A model generated the notes under the pieces. The model was given only the letters and a program-made list of their open reading frames with translations, was not told the origin of the DNA and made no database searches. The translations under genes were made by a program, and so were the position numbers. Of a DNA stretch of 64,000 nucleotides, positions 1 to 8,823 are shown piece after piece. Each line of letters opens with the position of its first letter. The first letter of the stretch is position 1. Origin of the DNA: UBA6183 sp964545895 (GTDB lineage Bacteria; Bacteroidota; Bacteroidia; UKL13-3); contig CAZJHS010000002.1 of assembly GCA_964545895.1 (NCBI GenBank), positions 1 through 64,000 of the forward strand, given 5' to 3'.

Positions 1-593
1 TAGCATGTAATCAACAAATTAATACTGAACGCAAAGATTTTGAAAATGCTAAGTACAATTTACTTTGGTTTGGGAGTCAAGGTAGCGTGCACAAGGGTTT
101 AGATATTGCGTTAGCATTGGTTCAAAAAAATCCAAAACTTAAACTGTACATCAGAGGTTTAAACACAACACACGAAAAAACAATTTTAAATCAATACCAA
201 CATTTAATTGATAATAAGCAAGTAAATGTTAAACAATACGTGAGTTTAGACTCTGAAGAATTTAAAACGTTGATGGAAACTTGTGGCGGAGTAATTTTCC
301 CTAGTGCAAGTGAAGGTGGAGCGGCCGCACTTTTAACAGTAATGACCTATGGTGGATTAATTCCTATAATAACTAAAGCATGCGGCTTAGATGTTGAACA
401 TTTAGGGTTTGTTGCAGAAGAAACCACCATGAACGCTGTAGAAATCCAACTCAATAAATATTTAGCTACTTCAAACGAAGACTTAAAAAAGCTGAGTAAA
501 AATACACTAAGTGAAATCAGTGCAACTTATAACACCACCAACTATCAAGAAAATATTAAAAAGATATTTCAGCACTTCTTAACTAACTCTTGA
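1..593 (+). CDS. Glycosyltransferase family 4, C-terminal part (5' truncated by window)
   Basis: The reading frame is open from the window edge (frame beginning at base 3), so the N-terminal GT-B domain lies outside. What remains is the nucleotide-sugar-binding half: a FGSQGSVHKGLDIA strand/loop near the start, typical of GT4 enzymes, and around 295-375 a SEGGAAALLTVMTYGG segment in place of the usual EGxxxxxxEAxxxGxP donor-binding motif. The GTG at 87 is an internal codon, because recognisable family sequence precedes it. The last 15 bases overlap the end of the convergent glycosyltransferase on the minus strand. With its neighbours it probably builds a surface polysaccharide; the sugar is unknown. 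Confidence 0.8.
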   Translation, partial: ACNQQINTERKDFENAKYNLLWFGSQGSVHKGLDIALALVQKNPKLKLYIRGLNTTHEKTILNQYQHLIDNKQVNVKQYVSLDSEEFKTLMETCGGVIFPSASEGGAAALLTVMTYGGLIPIITKACGLDVEHLGFVAEETTMNAVEIQLNKYLATSNEDLKKLSKNTLSEISATYNTTNYQENIKKIFQHFLTNS

Positions 594-1505
594 TTTGAGG
601 TAGCGCCACGTTTTCACAATTTTTTGAATTAAGCTATTATTGGGTTTCAAAGCCTGTTCGTAAAAGTAAATATCGGCTTCGCGGTTTACTTCTATCTTAT
701 CGGTATAAATTATTTCATTTAATACTTGTGCGGCTTGGTTCACTGTCCACGAAGTATCATCAGCACTGCCATGTGCCGAGTTATCGGTGTTGCCAATATT
801 GGTTATTAAGTTTACGTTAGGTACCAAGCTTAAACCACGTTGCTTAAGTATGGTAAGCGCCCATTGGTAATCCCAAGTGTTAAACAATTGCTTTTTGCTA
901 AACATAAAGGTATGGTTCCAATATCTTTTTATACCGCTGTGGTTGGTATAATCTTGCAAATGCAACTCGCTTACTTGGTTTATATTTTGTAGTGTGTAGC
1001 TGTAATGTTTCCAAGCTCTGCGCCAAGTTGCCCATCCCCATATAAAACTAAACATCGAAAAATAATACGAAGCATCTCCCCTTACATGCCCTTGCTGAAA
1101 ATTTGATCCACAAATTTGCATCACCCGTTCATCATCTTTGTAATGATGTAAAAGTGTACGGCAAAAAGTAAAAAAAGATTGGTTAGGCAAGCAATCATCC
1201 TCTAAAATAATCCCCATCTCTTCGTGGCTAAAAAACCAATCGATAGCACTACTCACAGCGGGACCACAACTTAAATTTTCATCTCTAAACAAAGTAATTA
1301 CTTGGCAAGGCCAATCTACCTGCTTAAATATGGCGCGTGTTTGTTCGCTTAAAGCAGCATCGTTAGGTTTATGTGCTCTTGCACCATCTGCTGCTACATA
1401 AAGTTTGGCGGGCTTTATAGAACGCACCGCATCAAACACACGCTGGGTTTCATCGGGTCTGTTAAACACCAACATCAATACCGGAATATCAAATGGAACA
1501 CTCAT
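579..1505 (-). CDS. GT-A family glycosyltransferase (GNT-I/HlpA-like)
   Basis: 308 aa cytoplasmic protein of the GT-A nucleotide-diphospho-sugar transferase fold. It begins with IPVLMLVFNRP and YVAADGAR, then has ILEDDCLPN (the metal-binding acidic motif, about residues 100-108) and an IWGWATWRRAW segment typical of the Bacteroidota proteins often labelled hemolysin A-like or family 2 transferases. It starts at ATG 1505 and faces the flippase gene divergently across about 85 bases. It overlaps the preceding transferase tail-to-tail by 15 bases. Donor and acceptor cannot be read from the sequence; the neighbourhood supports lipopolysaccharide or capsule assembly. Confidence 0.8.
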   Translation of the reverse strand: MSVPFDIPVLMLVFNRPDETQRVFDAVRSIKPAKLYVAADGARAHKPNDAALSEQTRAIFKQVDWPCQVITLFRDENLSCGPAVSSAIDWFFSHEEMGIILEDDCLPNQSFFTFCRTLLHHYKDDERVMQICGSNFQQGHVRGDASYYFSMFSFIWGWATWRRAWKHYSYTLQNINQVSELHLQDYTNHSGIKRYWNHTFMFSKKQLFNTWDYQWALTILKQRGLSLVPNVNLITNIGNTDNSAHGSADDTSWTVNQAAQVLNEIIYTDKIEVNREADIYFYEQALKPNNSLIQKIVKTWRYLKSRVS

Positions 1506-1591
1506 TAACCTAACTTAAATTTTAGGGCACAATAATAGGTAAAGAAAATATATGTGTAGCAATAGCGTTTGTACTGCTAGTTATTATTATT

Positions 1592-2944
1592 TTGCATGCC
1601 GTGCAACTACCTTTTTTTAATAAAATACAATCGCCACACATTAAAAAATATGCGGCAAATACCGGATGGCTATTTGCTGATAATTTTTTAAAGCAAGGTA
1701 TTAATGTTTTGGTAGGCGTTTTTCTAGCTCGTTATTTAAATCCGGCAGGCCTTGGTAATATTAGTTATGCATCTACGTACATGCAAATACTAAATCCGTT
1801 GGCATTATTTGGTATTAACGCACTTGCTATAAAAGAGTTTGTAAATAAAGAGTATACCACTAGCGAGGTTATTGGCACTGCATTTTGGGTAAAAGTATGC
1901 TCCTCTTTAGCAGCCTTTATTATGCTGTTAAGCTTTGCTGGTTTGGCCGAAAACAATGCTCAAATGCAAGGTTATATTGTGGTGGTGGGCTTAACCTATT
2001 TGCTTTATCCTTTTCAGGTAATCGATTTTTATTTTCAGGCAAACTTACAAGCTAAGTTTACCGTAATATCTCAGCAAATATCAACCATAACTTGTGCAGC
2101 ATTAAAAATTGGCGGTATGGCCATGGGCGCTAGCCTAACCTTTTTTGTTTGGCTCATTGTTATTGAAGTACTAATTACAACAATAAACCAGGTTATTTTT
2201 TACAAGCGCAAAGGGTTTAATTTTAACTGGAAATACAACAAAGCATTGGGCACAAAAATGCTTAAAGAGGCTACACCTATTATACTAACTGGTTTTTTTA
2301 TAGCCATATACATGCGCCTCGACCAATTCATGATTCAAAAAATGTTGGATTCAAGCGCACTGGGCAATTTTACCGCAGCAGTAAAATTGAGCGAAGCCTT
2401 TTATGTTGTGCCGGGTTTGGTTGCGGGATCTTTGTTTCCAGCAATTATTAATGGGCTAAAAATAAGCCGAGAAGAGTACTTAATACGTATACAAAAACTT
2501 TATTCGGTTTTTGCTATTATTAGCATTACTGCAATTATTGGGGTGTTACTTTTTGGCAATTTTGCAGTTAGTATTTTATATGGCGATGCCTACACACAAA
2601 CAGCCGATGTACTAAAGTTGCATTTTGCCAACAGCCTTTTTGTGTTTTTTGGTGTGGCCTATAGCCAAGCATTTATTGTGGAAGGCATGCAAAAATTTAC
2701 CACTATTAATACTGCAATTGGGGCCGTGCTAAATGTATTACTTAACCTTTGGCTTATACCTAAAATGGGCGTATTAGGTGCTGCATTAGCTACACTAATT
2801 GCGCAGTTTTACTCGGGCTTTTTCTGTTTGTTGTTTTTTGAAAAAACAAGGGTGCATTTTAAGCTAATGATCAAAGCATTTAACTTTATACATACAATAA
2901 AAGTATATTCGGGCAAATTTTCGGCTCTTAAAAACCCAGATTAA
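1592..2944 (+). CDS. Wzx-like polysaccharide flippase (MATE/MVF superfamily)
   Basis: 450 aa polytopic inner-membrane protein with about 12 hydrophobic segments, in the oligosaccharide flippase family that moves undecaprenyl-linked repeat units to the periplasm. The N-terminus (NTGWLFADNFLKQGINVLVGVFLARYL) is characteristic of Wzx/RfbX proteins. No ATG lies in frame near the start; TTG 1592 or GTG 1601 are the candidates, and the usual N-terminal amphipathic stretch fits either. Methyltransferase and GT4 genes follow closely on the same strand (gap 8), suggesting an operon. No Wzy polymerase is visible in this window. Confidence 0.85.
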   Translation: MHAVQLPFFNKIQSPHIKKYAANTGWLFADNFLKQGINVLVGVFLARYLNPAGLGNISYASTYMQILNPLALFGINALAIKEFVNKEYTTSEVIGTAFWVKVCSSLAAFIMLLSFAGLAENNAQMQGYIVVVGLTYLLYPFQVIDFYFQANLQAKFTVISQQISTITCAALKIGGMAMGASLTFFVWLIVIEVLITTINQVIFYKRKGFNFNWKYNKALGTKMLKEATPIILTGFFIAIYMRLDQFMIQKMLDSSALGNFTAAVKLSEAFYVVPGLVAGSLFPAIINGLKISREEYLIRIQKLYSVFAIISITAIIGVLLFGNFAVSILYGDAYTQTADVLKLHFANSLFVFFGVAYSQAFIVEGMQKFTTINTAIGAVLNVLLNLWLIPKMGVLGAALATLIAQFYSGFFCLLFFEKTRVHFKLMIKAFNFIHTIKVYSGKFSALKNPD

Positions 2945-2952
2945 TACCATAC

Positions 2953-3717
2953 ATGCAAAATTGTAAAATCTGTAACAGTACTGTAAGTCCACTTTTTACG
3001 CAAAAAGTACTTCATAAATATGATGTGCAATATGTACAATGCACTTCATGCCATTTTATTCAAACAGAAAATCCGTATTGGCTAAACGAAGCCTATCAAA
3101 GCGCCATTAATAACAACGATACTGGAATTATTGCCCGCAACGAACGATTCAGAAGAATAGTAACGGTACTTATCAGTTTTATACTGGGTAAAGAAGATAA
3201 ATATTTAGACTATGCTGGTGGATATGGCATATTTACTCGCATGATGCGCGATGTTGGATTTGATTATTATTGGGTAGATGAATATGCTAAAAACTTGGTA
3301 AGTATTGGCTTCGAACATAAAGCGAATACAAGCTACCAAGCCATTACAGCATTTGAAGTTTTTGAACACTTGGATAACCCAAAAGAAAAATTGGAAGACA
3401 TGCTACGTTACTCAGATACCATTATTTTTTCAACTGAATTAGTACCTGATAACACGCCAAAACAAGATTGGTGGTATTATGCCTTTACTCACGGACAACA
3501 CATTGCTTTTTACCATAAAAAATCGTTAGAGGTACTTGCCCAAAATTATGGATTAAGTTTAACCACCAATGGTTCAAACTTTCATATACTGAGCAAGAAA
3601 AAAATAAACCCATTATTGTTTAAGTTGTTGTACAAGGGAAGCAAATTTGGGCTGTATTTATTTTGCAAGTTAGGCTTGCACCCCAAAACCTTTACCGACC
3701 ACAAGTTAATGAGCTAA
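2953..3717 (+). CDS. SAM-dependent methyltransferase with N-terminal zinc-ribbon
   Basis: 254 aa. The first 40 residues hold CKIC and CTSC pairs, a putative zinc site common in sugar C- or O-methyltransferases of this type. The Rossmann methyltransferase core follows: motif I is degenerate (LDYAGGYGIFTRMM, about residues 87-100), and TAFEVFEHLDNP (about 137-148) is the usual post-II motif. It follows the flippase by 8 bases, and the GT4 gene starts 2 bases after its stop, so the three are probably co-transcribed. It likely modifies a sugar of the surface glycan; substrate unknown. Confidence 0.75.
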   Translation: MQNCKICNSTVSPLFTQKVLHKYDVQYVQCTSCHFIQTENPYWLNEAYQSAINNNDTGIIARNERFRRIVTVLISFILGKEDKYLDYAGGYGIFTRMMRDVGFDYYWVDEYAKNLVSIGFEHKANTSYQAITAFEVFEHLDNPKEKLEDMLRYSDTIIFSTELVPDNTPKQDWWYYAFTHGQHIAFYHKKSLEVLAQNYGLSLTTNGSNFHILSKKKINPLLFKLLYKGSKFGLYLFCKLGLHPKTFTDHKLMS

Positions 3718-3719
3718 AT

Positions 3720-4832
3720 ATGCGTATTTTATACGATGATGAGGTGTTTTTTAGGCAACGTTTTGGCGGTGTATCACGCATTTTTGCTACACTTATTAAG
3801 CGCATAACTTCATTGCAAGAACACGAGTTGGTATTTAATGCTGGTTACTCAGAAAATGAATATTTGTTGCAACTAAAACCAACTACTTTTTCGTTTTTTA
3901 AAAACTATAATTTTCCTTTAAAAGGTAAAATTATCAGAGGGATATATGGTGCATTATCGCACCGTAAAACCAATGCAATTTTGGCTAGTCAATCTGTAGA
4001 TTTATTTCACCCTACCTTTTATGCCAATTACTACATCAATACACTACAAAAAAGTAAGGTGCCTTTGGTGTTTACCGTGCATGATTTAATACACGAAAAA
4101 ACAAATAACAACAGCCATTACCAACACATGGCAGCCATAAAGGCGCAAAACATTAAACTTGCTAAAGAAATTATTGTGGTATCAAACCACACTAAAAAAG
4201 ATTTACTAGAGCTTTACCCATTTGTAAATCCAAACCAAGTGCATGTAATTCATCTTGCACAATCGTTGCCTACAAATGGCCAAAAGCCAGCCAACTTACC
4301 CAACAACTATATATTATTTACAGGCGAAAGAGGCGGTTATAAAAACTTTAGCAGCTTGCTGCACGCATTTGCACTGCTAAGTAAACATCAACCACATTTA
4401 CACTTGTATTGTGCAGGCAGTTCATCTTTTTCTTCAACAGAAATTGAGCTAGCCAACACCCTTGAAGTAGCTCAAAAAATACATCAAGCTAAACTCTCAG
4501 ATGAGGAGTTAAGTTACGTGTATAAACATGCCGAAGTATTTGTTTACCCATCTACCTACGAAGGGTTTGGAATTCCACTTTTGGAAGCCTTTAATGCAGG
4601 TGTGCCCGTAATTGCGCACAACGCTACCAGCCTGCCAGAAGTTGCTGGTAACGCAGCTTTGTTGGTAGATGCGACCCAGCCAACTGAATTGGTTAACGCA
4701 ATACAATTGTTGCAACAAAATGCCACACTTAAACATGATTTAGTAGCTAAAGGATATGCAAGAGCAGCCGAGTTTACTTGGGAAAAACATGTGCAACAAA
4801 CATTAGAAGTTTATAAAAAAGCTGTACGTTGA
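3720..4832 (+). CDS. Glycosyltransferase family 4
   Basis: 370 aa GT-B enzyme. I chose ATG 3720 because MRILYDDEVFFRQRFGGVSRIF is the classical N-terminus of this family; an upstream TTG at 3663 would overlap the methyltransferase by 55 bases. The C-terminal donor-binding domain is clear: ILFTGERGGYKNF, then YPSTYEGFGIPLLEAFNAGVPVI (the EX7E-type motif). It is probably a mannosyl-type or related retaining transferase in surface polysaccharide synthesis, last of the flippase-methyltransferase-GT4 run. The stop TGA overlaps the TTG start of the next gene, so translation may be coupled to the amidotransferase, although that gene's function is unrelated. Confidence 0.88.
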   Translation: MRILYDDEVFFRQRFGGVSRIFATLIKRITSLQEHELVFNAGYSENEYLLQLKPTTFSFFKNYNFPLKGKIIRGIYGALSHRKTNAILASQSVDLFHPTFYANYYINTLQKSKVPLVFTVHDLIHEKTNNNSHYQHMAAIKAQNIKLAKEIIVVSNHTKKDLLELYPFVNPNQVHVIHLAQSLPTNGQKPANLPNNYILFTGERGGYKNFSSLLHAFALLSKHQPHLHLYCAGSSSFSSTEIELANTLEVAQKIHQAKLSDEELSYVYKHAEVFVYPSTYEGFGIPLLEAFNAGVPVIAHNATSLPEVAGNAALLVDATQPTELVNAIQLLQQNATLKHDLVAKGYARAAEFTWEKHVQQTLEVYKKAVR

Positions 4833-5416
4833 AATTTTTATTAATTGATAATTACGACTCGTTTACCTACATGCTGGCCGATTATATTAGGCAGTGTGGT
4901 GTAATTTGCGATGTAATGCGCAATGATGAGCAGCAATTATTGCAGCCCAATTTTATAAATAATTATCACGCATTAGTTTTATCTCCAGGACCACAAACAC
5001 CTGCACATGCTGGCTACCTAATGCAAGTAATTCATCAATACCATCAAACCAAACCTATACTTGGTGTATGCCTTGGCCACCAAGCCATTGGCGAGTACTT
5101 TGGCGCTACTTTACAAAAAGCAGCAACGCCCAAACATGGTAAGTTTGATTGGGTAACTCAAATCGCAAATAACAGTCCGCTGTTAAAAAACATTCCAACT
5201 ACTTTTGGTGTTACACGATATCATTCATTAATTTTAACACAAGTAAAAGCGCCATTACAAGTGTTGGCAAGCACCGCTCAAAACGAAGTTATGGTATTGA
5301 ATCATAGCCAATTGCCTATATATGGCATTCAGTTCCACCCCGAGTCGTGTTTAACACAAAATGGCTTAGACCTTATTAAAAATTTTACTGATATAATTCA
5401 ACAAAGTTTAAGATAA
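4829..5416 (+). CDS. pabA: Anthranilate/aminodeoxychorismate synthase glutaminase subunit (class I GATase)
   Basis: 195 aa, full length for TrpG/PabA. It hydrolyses glutamine and passes ammonia to a chorismate-using partner. Visible signatures are LLIDNYDSFTYMLADY at the N-terminus, LSPGPQTP (oxyanion strand), GVCLGHQAIGE with the nucleophilic Cys (about residue 79), and IQFHPES with the catalytic His-Glu. The start is TTG 4829, overlapping the upstream stop codon. No trpE or pabB partner lies next to it, so the choice between tryptophan and folate synthesis is open; many Bacteroidota use one amphibolic subunit for both. The symbol is therefore tentative. Confidence 0.85.
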   Translation: MKFLLIDNYDSFTYMLADYIRQCGVICDVMRNDEQQLLQPNFINNYHALVLSPGPQTPAHAGYLMQVIHQYHQTKPILGVCLGHQAIGEYFGATLQKAATPKHGKFDWVTQIANNSPLLKNIPTTFGVTRYHSLILTQVKAPLQVLASTAQNEVMVLNHSQLPIYGIQFHPESCLTQNGLDLIKNFTDIIQQSLR

Positions 5417-5427
5417 GGTAATTTTCT

Positions 5428-5435
5428 TATCTTTG
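5428..5435 (+). promoter_or_regulatory. -7 element TATCTTTG before the hydrolase-CBS-nadK operon
   Basis: This matches the Bacteroidota -7 consensus TAnnTTTG exactly and sits 21 bases before ATG 5457, in the 40-base gap after pabA. The -33 element is weak (TTTA at 5407-5410, 17-base spacer). Confidence 0.5.
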
Positions 5436-5456
5436 GTTGCAAATCGTAAGCTATAA

Positions 5457-6221
5457 ATGGATATAACGATAAAAAAAGAAGGTAAATTTCAATACATTGA
5501 AGAAGGTGAAGGCGAAGTTCTTCTTTTACTCCATGGGTTGTTCGGAGCATTAAGCAATTGGCGTGATGTAACTGATTTTTTTTCGAAAAAATACAAAGTT
5601 GTCATTCCTTTAATGCCCATTTTTGAAATGAATATTTTAACCCTGAGTGTAGAGGGGTTAGCAAATTTTATTGACGATTTTGTTACTTATAAAAAATTTA
5701 CTCAGGTAAACTTGTTAGGCAATTCTTTGGGCGGACACGTATCATTGGTATACGTTAAAAAACATCCCGAGAAAGTGAAGTCGATGTTACTTACCGGAAG
5801 CAGCGGCCTTTACGAAAATGCCATGGGTGGAAACTACCCCAAAAAAGGCGATAAAGAATTTATTAGAGAAAAAGTTGGGGTAACTTTTTTTGATCCTAAA
5901 ACAGCTACTGATGAACTAGTAGATGAAGTTTACGAAACGGTAAACGACAGGATGAAAGCCTTACGTATACTTACCATGGCAAAATCGGCCATTAGGCACA
6001 ATATGCGTAAAGATATTCCTAACATTACACAGCCCGTATGCTTAATTTGGGGCAAAAATGATATCATCACACCACCTAATGTGGGCGAAGAGTTTCATGA
6101 ACTTTTACCTAACTCCGAATTACACTTTTTAAACGAATGCGGACATGCTCCTATGATGGAAAAACCGCAAGAGTTTAATACCATAGCAGCTCAATTTTAC
6201 CTGAAAACTTTAGGCAAATAA
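5457..6221 (+). CDS. Alpha/beta-fold hydrolase
   Basis: 254 aa cytoplasmic hydrolase. Near residues 24-30 is LLLHGLFG (oxyanion hole), then GNSLGGH with the nucleophilic Ser (about residue 92), WGKNDIITP carrying the acid (about 200), and ECGHAPMMEKP with the catalytic His (about 228). The family includes esterases, C-C bond hydrolases and MenH-like enzymes, and nothing visible fixes the substrate. It heads a tight operon with the CBS protein (1-base gap) and NAD kinase (4-base gap), an arrangement I believe is common in Bacteroidota. Confidence 0.85.
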   Translation: MDITIKKEGKFQYIEEGEGEVLLLLHGLFGALSNWRDVTDFFSKKYKVVIPLMPIFEMNILTLSVEGLANFIDDFVTYKKFTQVNLLGNSLGGHVSLVYVKKHPEKVKSMLLTGSSGLYENAMGGNYPKKGDKEFIREKVGVTFFDPKTATDELVDEVYETVNDRMKALRILTMAKSAIRHNMRKDIPNITQPVCLIWGKNDIITPPNVGEEFHELLPNSELHFLNECGHAPMMEKPQEFNTIAAQFYLKTLGK

Positions 6222-6222
6222 C

Positions 6223-6873
6223 ATGATTGCAGAAGCGCTTTTATCAGACCAAATAATACCACTAAAACGAAGCGATTTGTGCGAAGCCGCTATTAGTTTT
6301 ATGCATGATGCTAAAGTGGTTGAAATGCCTGTAGTAGAGCAAGGAAAACTGCTTGGATATTTAAACATTGGCGAGGCTCAAAAAATACAAAGCAAAACTG
6401 TTGGCCAAGCCATGAATAGCAAATTGCTGTTTGTACCAGCCGATACACATTTGTTTGATATTGCTCGCATCATGCACGAACATCAGTTGGCTACCATTGC
6501 TGTTTGCGATAAAGAACAAACCTATTTGGGAGCTATATCTTTGGCTGATTTATTAAAGGCATACTCCGTTAATGCAGCCAACAGCCAACCGGGTGCAATT
6601 ATTACCCTCGAAATGTTTCCACGCGATTACTCGCTTACCGAAATTGCACGCATTACCGAAAGCAACGATTTTAAAATAACTGGCTTGTTTATTAAAACAA
6701 TGTCCGATAATAAACTTGAAGTAAGCATTAAGCTAAACTCAACCGAAGTTAAAACAGTATTGCACGCCTTGGAGCGTTACAATTATCAGATAAAATCGGT
6801 TCATCAACTTAGCCAAATAGAAGGAGATTTAGATAACAGACTAGATTGGCTTATTAAATACATTAATACCTAA
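6223..6873 (+). CDS. Paired CBS-domain protein with C-terminal ACT-like region
   Basis: 216 aa. Two CBS repeats fill residues 1-120 (MPVVEQGKLLGYLN; then FIARIMHEHQLATIAV-type sequence and YLGAISLADLL). Residues 130-195 (ITLEMFPRDYSLTEIARI, then SIKLNST) look like an ACT-type beta-alpha fold. CBS pairs bind adenosine nucleotides, so a regulatory or sensor role next to NAD kinase is reasonable but inferred. It lies between the hydrolase and nadK with gaps of 1 and 4 bases. Confidence 0.8.
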   Translation: MIAEALLSDQIIPLKRSDLCEAAISFMHDAKVVEMPVVEQGKLLGYLNIGEAQKIQSKTVGQAMNSKLLFVPADTHLFDIARIMHEHQLATIAVCDKEQTYLGAISLADLLKAYSVNAANSQPGAIITLEMFPRDYSLTEIARITESNDFKITGLFIKTMSDNKLEVSIKLNSTEVKTVLHALERYNYQIKSVHQLSQIEGDLDNRLDWLIKYINT

Positions 6874-6877
6874 TTGT

Positions 6878-7762
6878 ATGAAACTTGCTATTTACGGCAG
6901 AGTTTATAAAAAAGAGTACCAAAAACAACTACAAGAGTTGTTTGATTATTTGCATGAAAAAGAAATACTCTTTTTTGTTGAAGAATCGTTTTTAATACAA
7001 TGCAAGCAAGCCGAACTGCGCATAAAAGAAACCAATAGTTTTGATAGTTACGAAAGCCTAAAACAATTAGGGGCCGATTATGTAATAAGTATTGGTGGAG
7101 ATGGTACAATGCTAGATACACTAACGTACATTAGAGATCTGGAGTTACCTGTACTTGGCGTAAATAGTGGCCGCTTAGGTTTTTTAGCTAGCGTAAGCAT
7201 GGATAACACTGCCAAGGCGTTAGAAGATTTACAAAAAGGGCATTACCAACTTGATATCAGATCGGTGTTACAGCTAGAATCTAACCAAGAGCTTTTTGGA
7301 GGAGTTAGGTATGCTTTAAACGATTTTGTTATTCATAAAAAAGATTCGTCTTCCATGATTATCATACACTCCTACATTAACGGAGAGTTTTTAAATTCTT
7401 ATTGGAGCGATGGATTGATAATAGCCACCCCAACAGGCTCAACAGGATACTCGTTAAGTTGTGGCGGACCAATTATGTACCCAAGTAGTGCCAGTTTTGC
7501 CATTACCCCAGTTGCACCGCACAATTTAAATGTACGCCCAATTATTGTAAGTGACGAAAACGTACTTTCGTTTGAAATAGAAGGAAGAGCCACTAGTTAC
7601 TTGGTATCACTAGATTCACGCTCAGAAACCATAGGCAGTCAGGTTCAGTTAGCCATACGTAAAGCTTCATTTAAATTTAATTTGATAAGATTTAATGACG
7701 ATAACTACCTGAAAACCCTTCGTGGCAAACTTATGTGGGGGGTTGATAACCGAAACACCTAA
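6878..7762 (+). CDS. nadK: NAD kinase
   Basis: 294 aa. It phosphorylates NAD to NADP with ATP or polyphosphate. The diagnostic GGDGTMLDTL motif (about residues 73-82) carries the catalytic Asp; VNSGRLGFLA and the TPTGSTGYSLSCGGP loop (about residues 180-194) complete the NAD-binding site. Length is normal. It is third in the hydrolase-CBS-nadK operon and is followed, after a new promoter, by the PorG-like genes. The order nadK, PorG, uppS, bamA, skp is a recurrent Bacteroidota layout. Confidence 0.95.
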   Translation: MKLAIYGRVYKKEYQKQLQELFDYLHEKEILFFVEESFLIQCKQAELRIKETNSFDSYESLKQLGADYVISIGGDGTMLDTLTYIRDLELPVLGVNSGRLGFLASVSMDNTAKALEDLQKGHYQLDIRSVLQLESNQELFGGVRYALNDFVIHKKDSSSMIIIHSYINGEFLNSYWSDGLIIATPTGSTGYSLSCGGPIMYPSSASFAITPVAPHNLNVRPIIVSDENVLSFEIEGRATSYLVSLDSRSETIGSQVQLAIRKASFKFNLIRFNDDNYLKTLRGKLMWGVDNRNT

Positions 7763-7791
7763 CATAAAAACAAGAGCATCACCCACAACAC

Positions 7792-7822
7792 TTTGGAAAT
7801 GTTGATTATTTAGATATTTTTG
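7792..7822 (+). promoter_or_regulatory. Bacteroidota-type promoter for the PorG-uppS-bamA block
   Basis: TTTG at 7792-7795, a 19-base spacer, then TATTTTTG at 7815-7822, an exact match to TAnnTTTG. The predicted transcript start near 7826 leaves a leader of about 17 bases before ATG 7843. Confidence 0.65.
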
Positions 7823-7842
7823 TAGCATCATTAAACCTATAC

Positions 7843-8736
7843 ATGCAAAAATTATTACGCTCATTTTATATAATAATCGGCTTAATGTTAGCTTTTAACG
7901 CAAAAGCACAACGAGTTGATGTAGGCTTATTACTTGGTACTTCATACTACTACGGAGATGTAGTGAATGAGTTTGTTCCCTCTGCTTTTGGACCAGCAGT
8001 AGGTGGATTTTTACGTTATCGATTAACAGATAGACTTGCACTTAAAGGCTTTGCTGGCTATATTAAAATTAGTGGCGATGACCAATACAGTTCAAGTGAG
8101 TGGCAAAAGCAACGTAATTGGACTTTTGAAACAGCCATTATAGAAGGTTCGTTACAAGCAGAATTTAATTTAATTGAAGATAGAAATCGCGGAAGAAGAT
8201 TTGCAAATCCATTCATCCCTTATTTATTCGGAGGTGTTGGTTTTATTAGCTTCAATCCACAAGGCGATTACATGGGTACTATGCTTGATTTAGCACCTTT
8301 ACAATTATCTGGTAAACCATACGAAACAACAGCAATTACGGTTCCTTTCGGTATCGGCTTTAGGTATTATATCATTCGTAATTTACAAATTGGAGCAGAG
8401 TTTGGTGTGCGTTACACCAACACATCTTACCTTGATGATATTGCACCAAACGACAAATACATTGATCCAGCAACATCAATCAACCCAATACTTACCAACT
8501 ACTTTTACTCAAAAAGTACTGCTAACAGAAACCCCGGTGATTTAAGAAGCAAAATGGGTGATGTAAAAGAATCTAGTGGTTCTGGAGGGTTTGATCAAAT
8601 GCTTGGTAAAACTGATTTGTATTTTGTTAACGCTATTACCATTGCTTACACTTTTGGTGGTTCTGGTGGCGGAACTAGCGGTGGTGGACGTAGCAGAGGT
8701 TCAGGAAAAGCAATTCGTTGCCCACGCTTTTACTAA
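7843..8736 (+). CDS. PorG-like outer-membrane barrel (DUF6089 type), copy 1
   Basis: 297 aa with a signal peptide (cleavage after NAKA, about residue 22) and an all-beta OmpA-like barrel. Family marks shared with the next two genes are YYGDV near the mature N-terminus, NPFIPYLFGGVGFISFNP in the middle and YLDDIAP late. PorG is a T9SS outer-membrane component, and in Porphyromonas it sits upstream of uppS, bamA and two ompH genes, exactly as here. This copy differs in a Gly/Ser-rich insert (GGSGGGTSGGG) before the CPRFY end. First of three tandem paralogues; which one is the true PorG is unclear. Confidence 0.8.
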   Translation: MQKLLRSFYIIIGLMLAFNAKAQRVDVGLLLGTSYYYGDVVNEFVPSAFGPAVGGFLRYRLTDRLALKGFAGYIKISGDDQYSSSEWQKQRNWTFETAIIEGSLQAEFNLIEDRNRGRRFANPFIPYLFGGVGFISFNPQGDYMGTMLDLAPLQLSGKPYETTAITVPFGIGFRYYIIRNLQIGAEFGVRYTNTSYLDDIAPNDKYIDPATSINPILTNYFYSKSTANRNPGDLRSKMGDVKESSGSGGFDQMLGKTDLYFVNAITIAYTFGGSGGGTSGGGRSRGSGKAIRCPRFY

Positions 8737-8810
8737 TTACATTTTAGCCCTTATTTTCAATAACTTATAGGGCAATAACTACAATTATTTTTCGTTTTAC
8801 TCCATAAAGT

Positions 8811-8818
8811 TATATTTG
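8811..8818 (+). promoter_or_regulatory. -7 element TATATTTG five bases before the start of PorG-like copy 2
   Basis: Exact TAnnTTTG match; a transcript starting about 4 bases downstream would carry only about 2 bases of leader before ATG 8824. No clear -33 element is seen. Confidence 0.45.
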
Positions 8819-8823
8819 TGTTT

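Noticed and set aside
8576..8770. A short ORF at the end of PorG-like copy 1
   Set aside because: It is a frame shadow of the Gly-rich tail; low-complexity Leu/Val translation.
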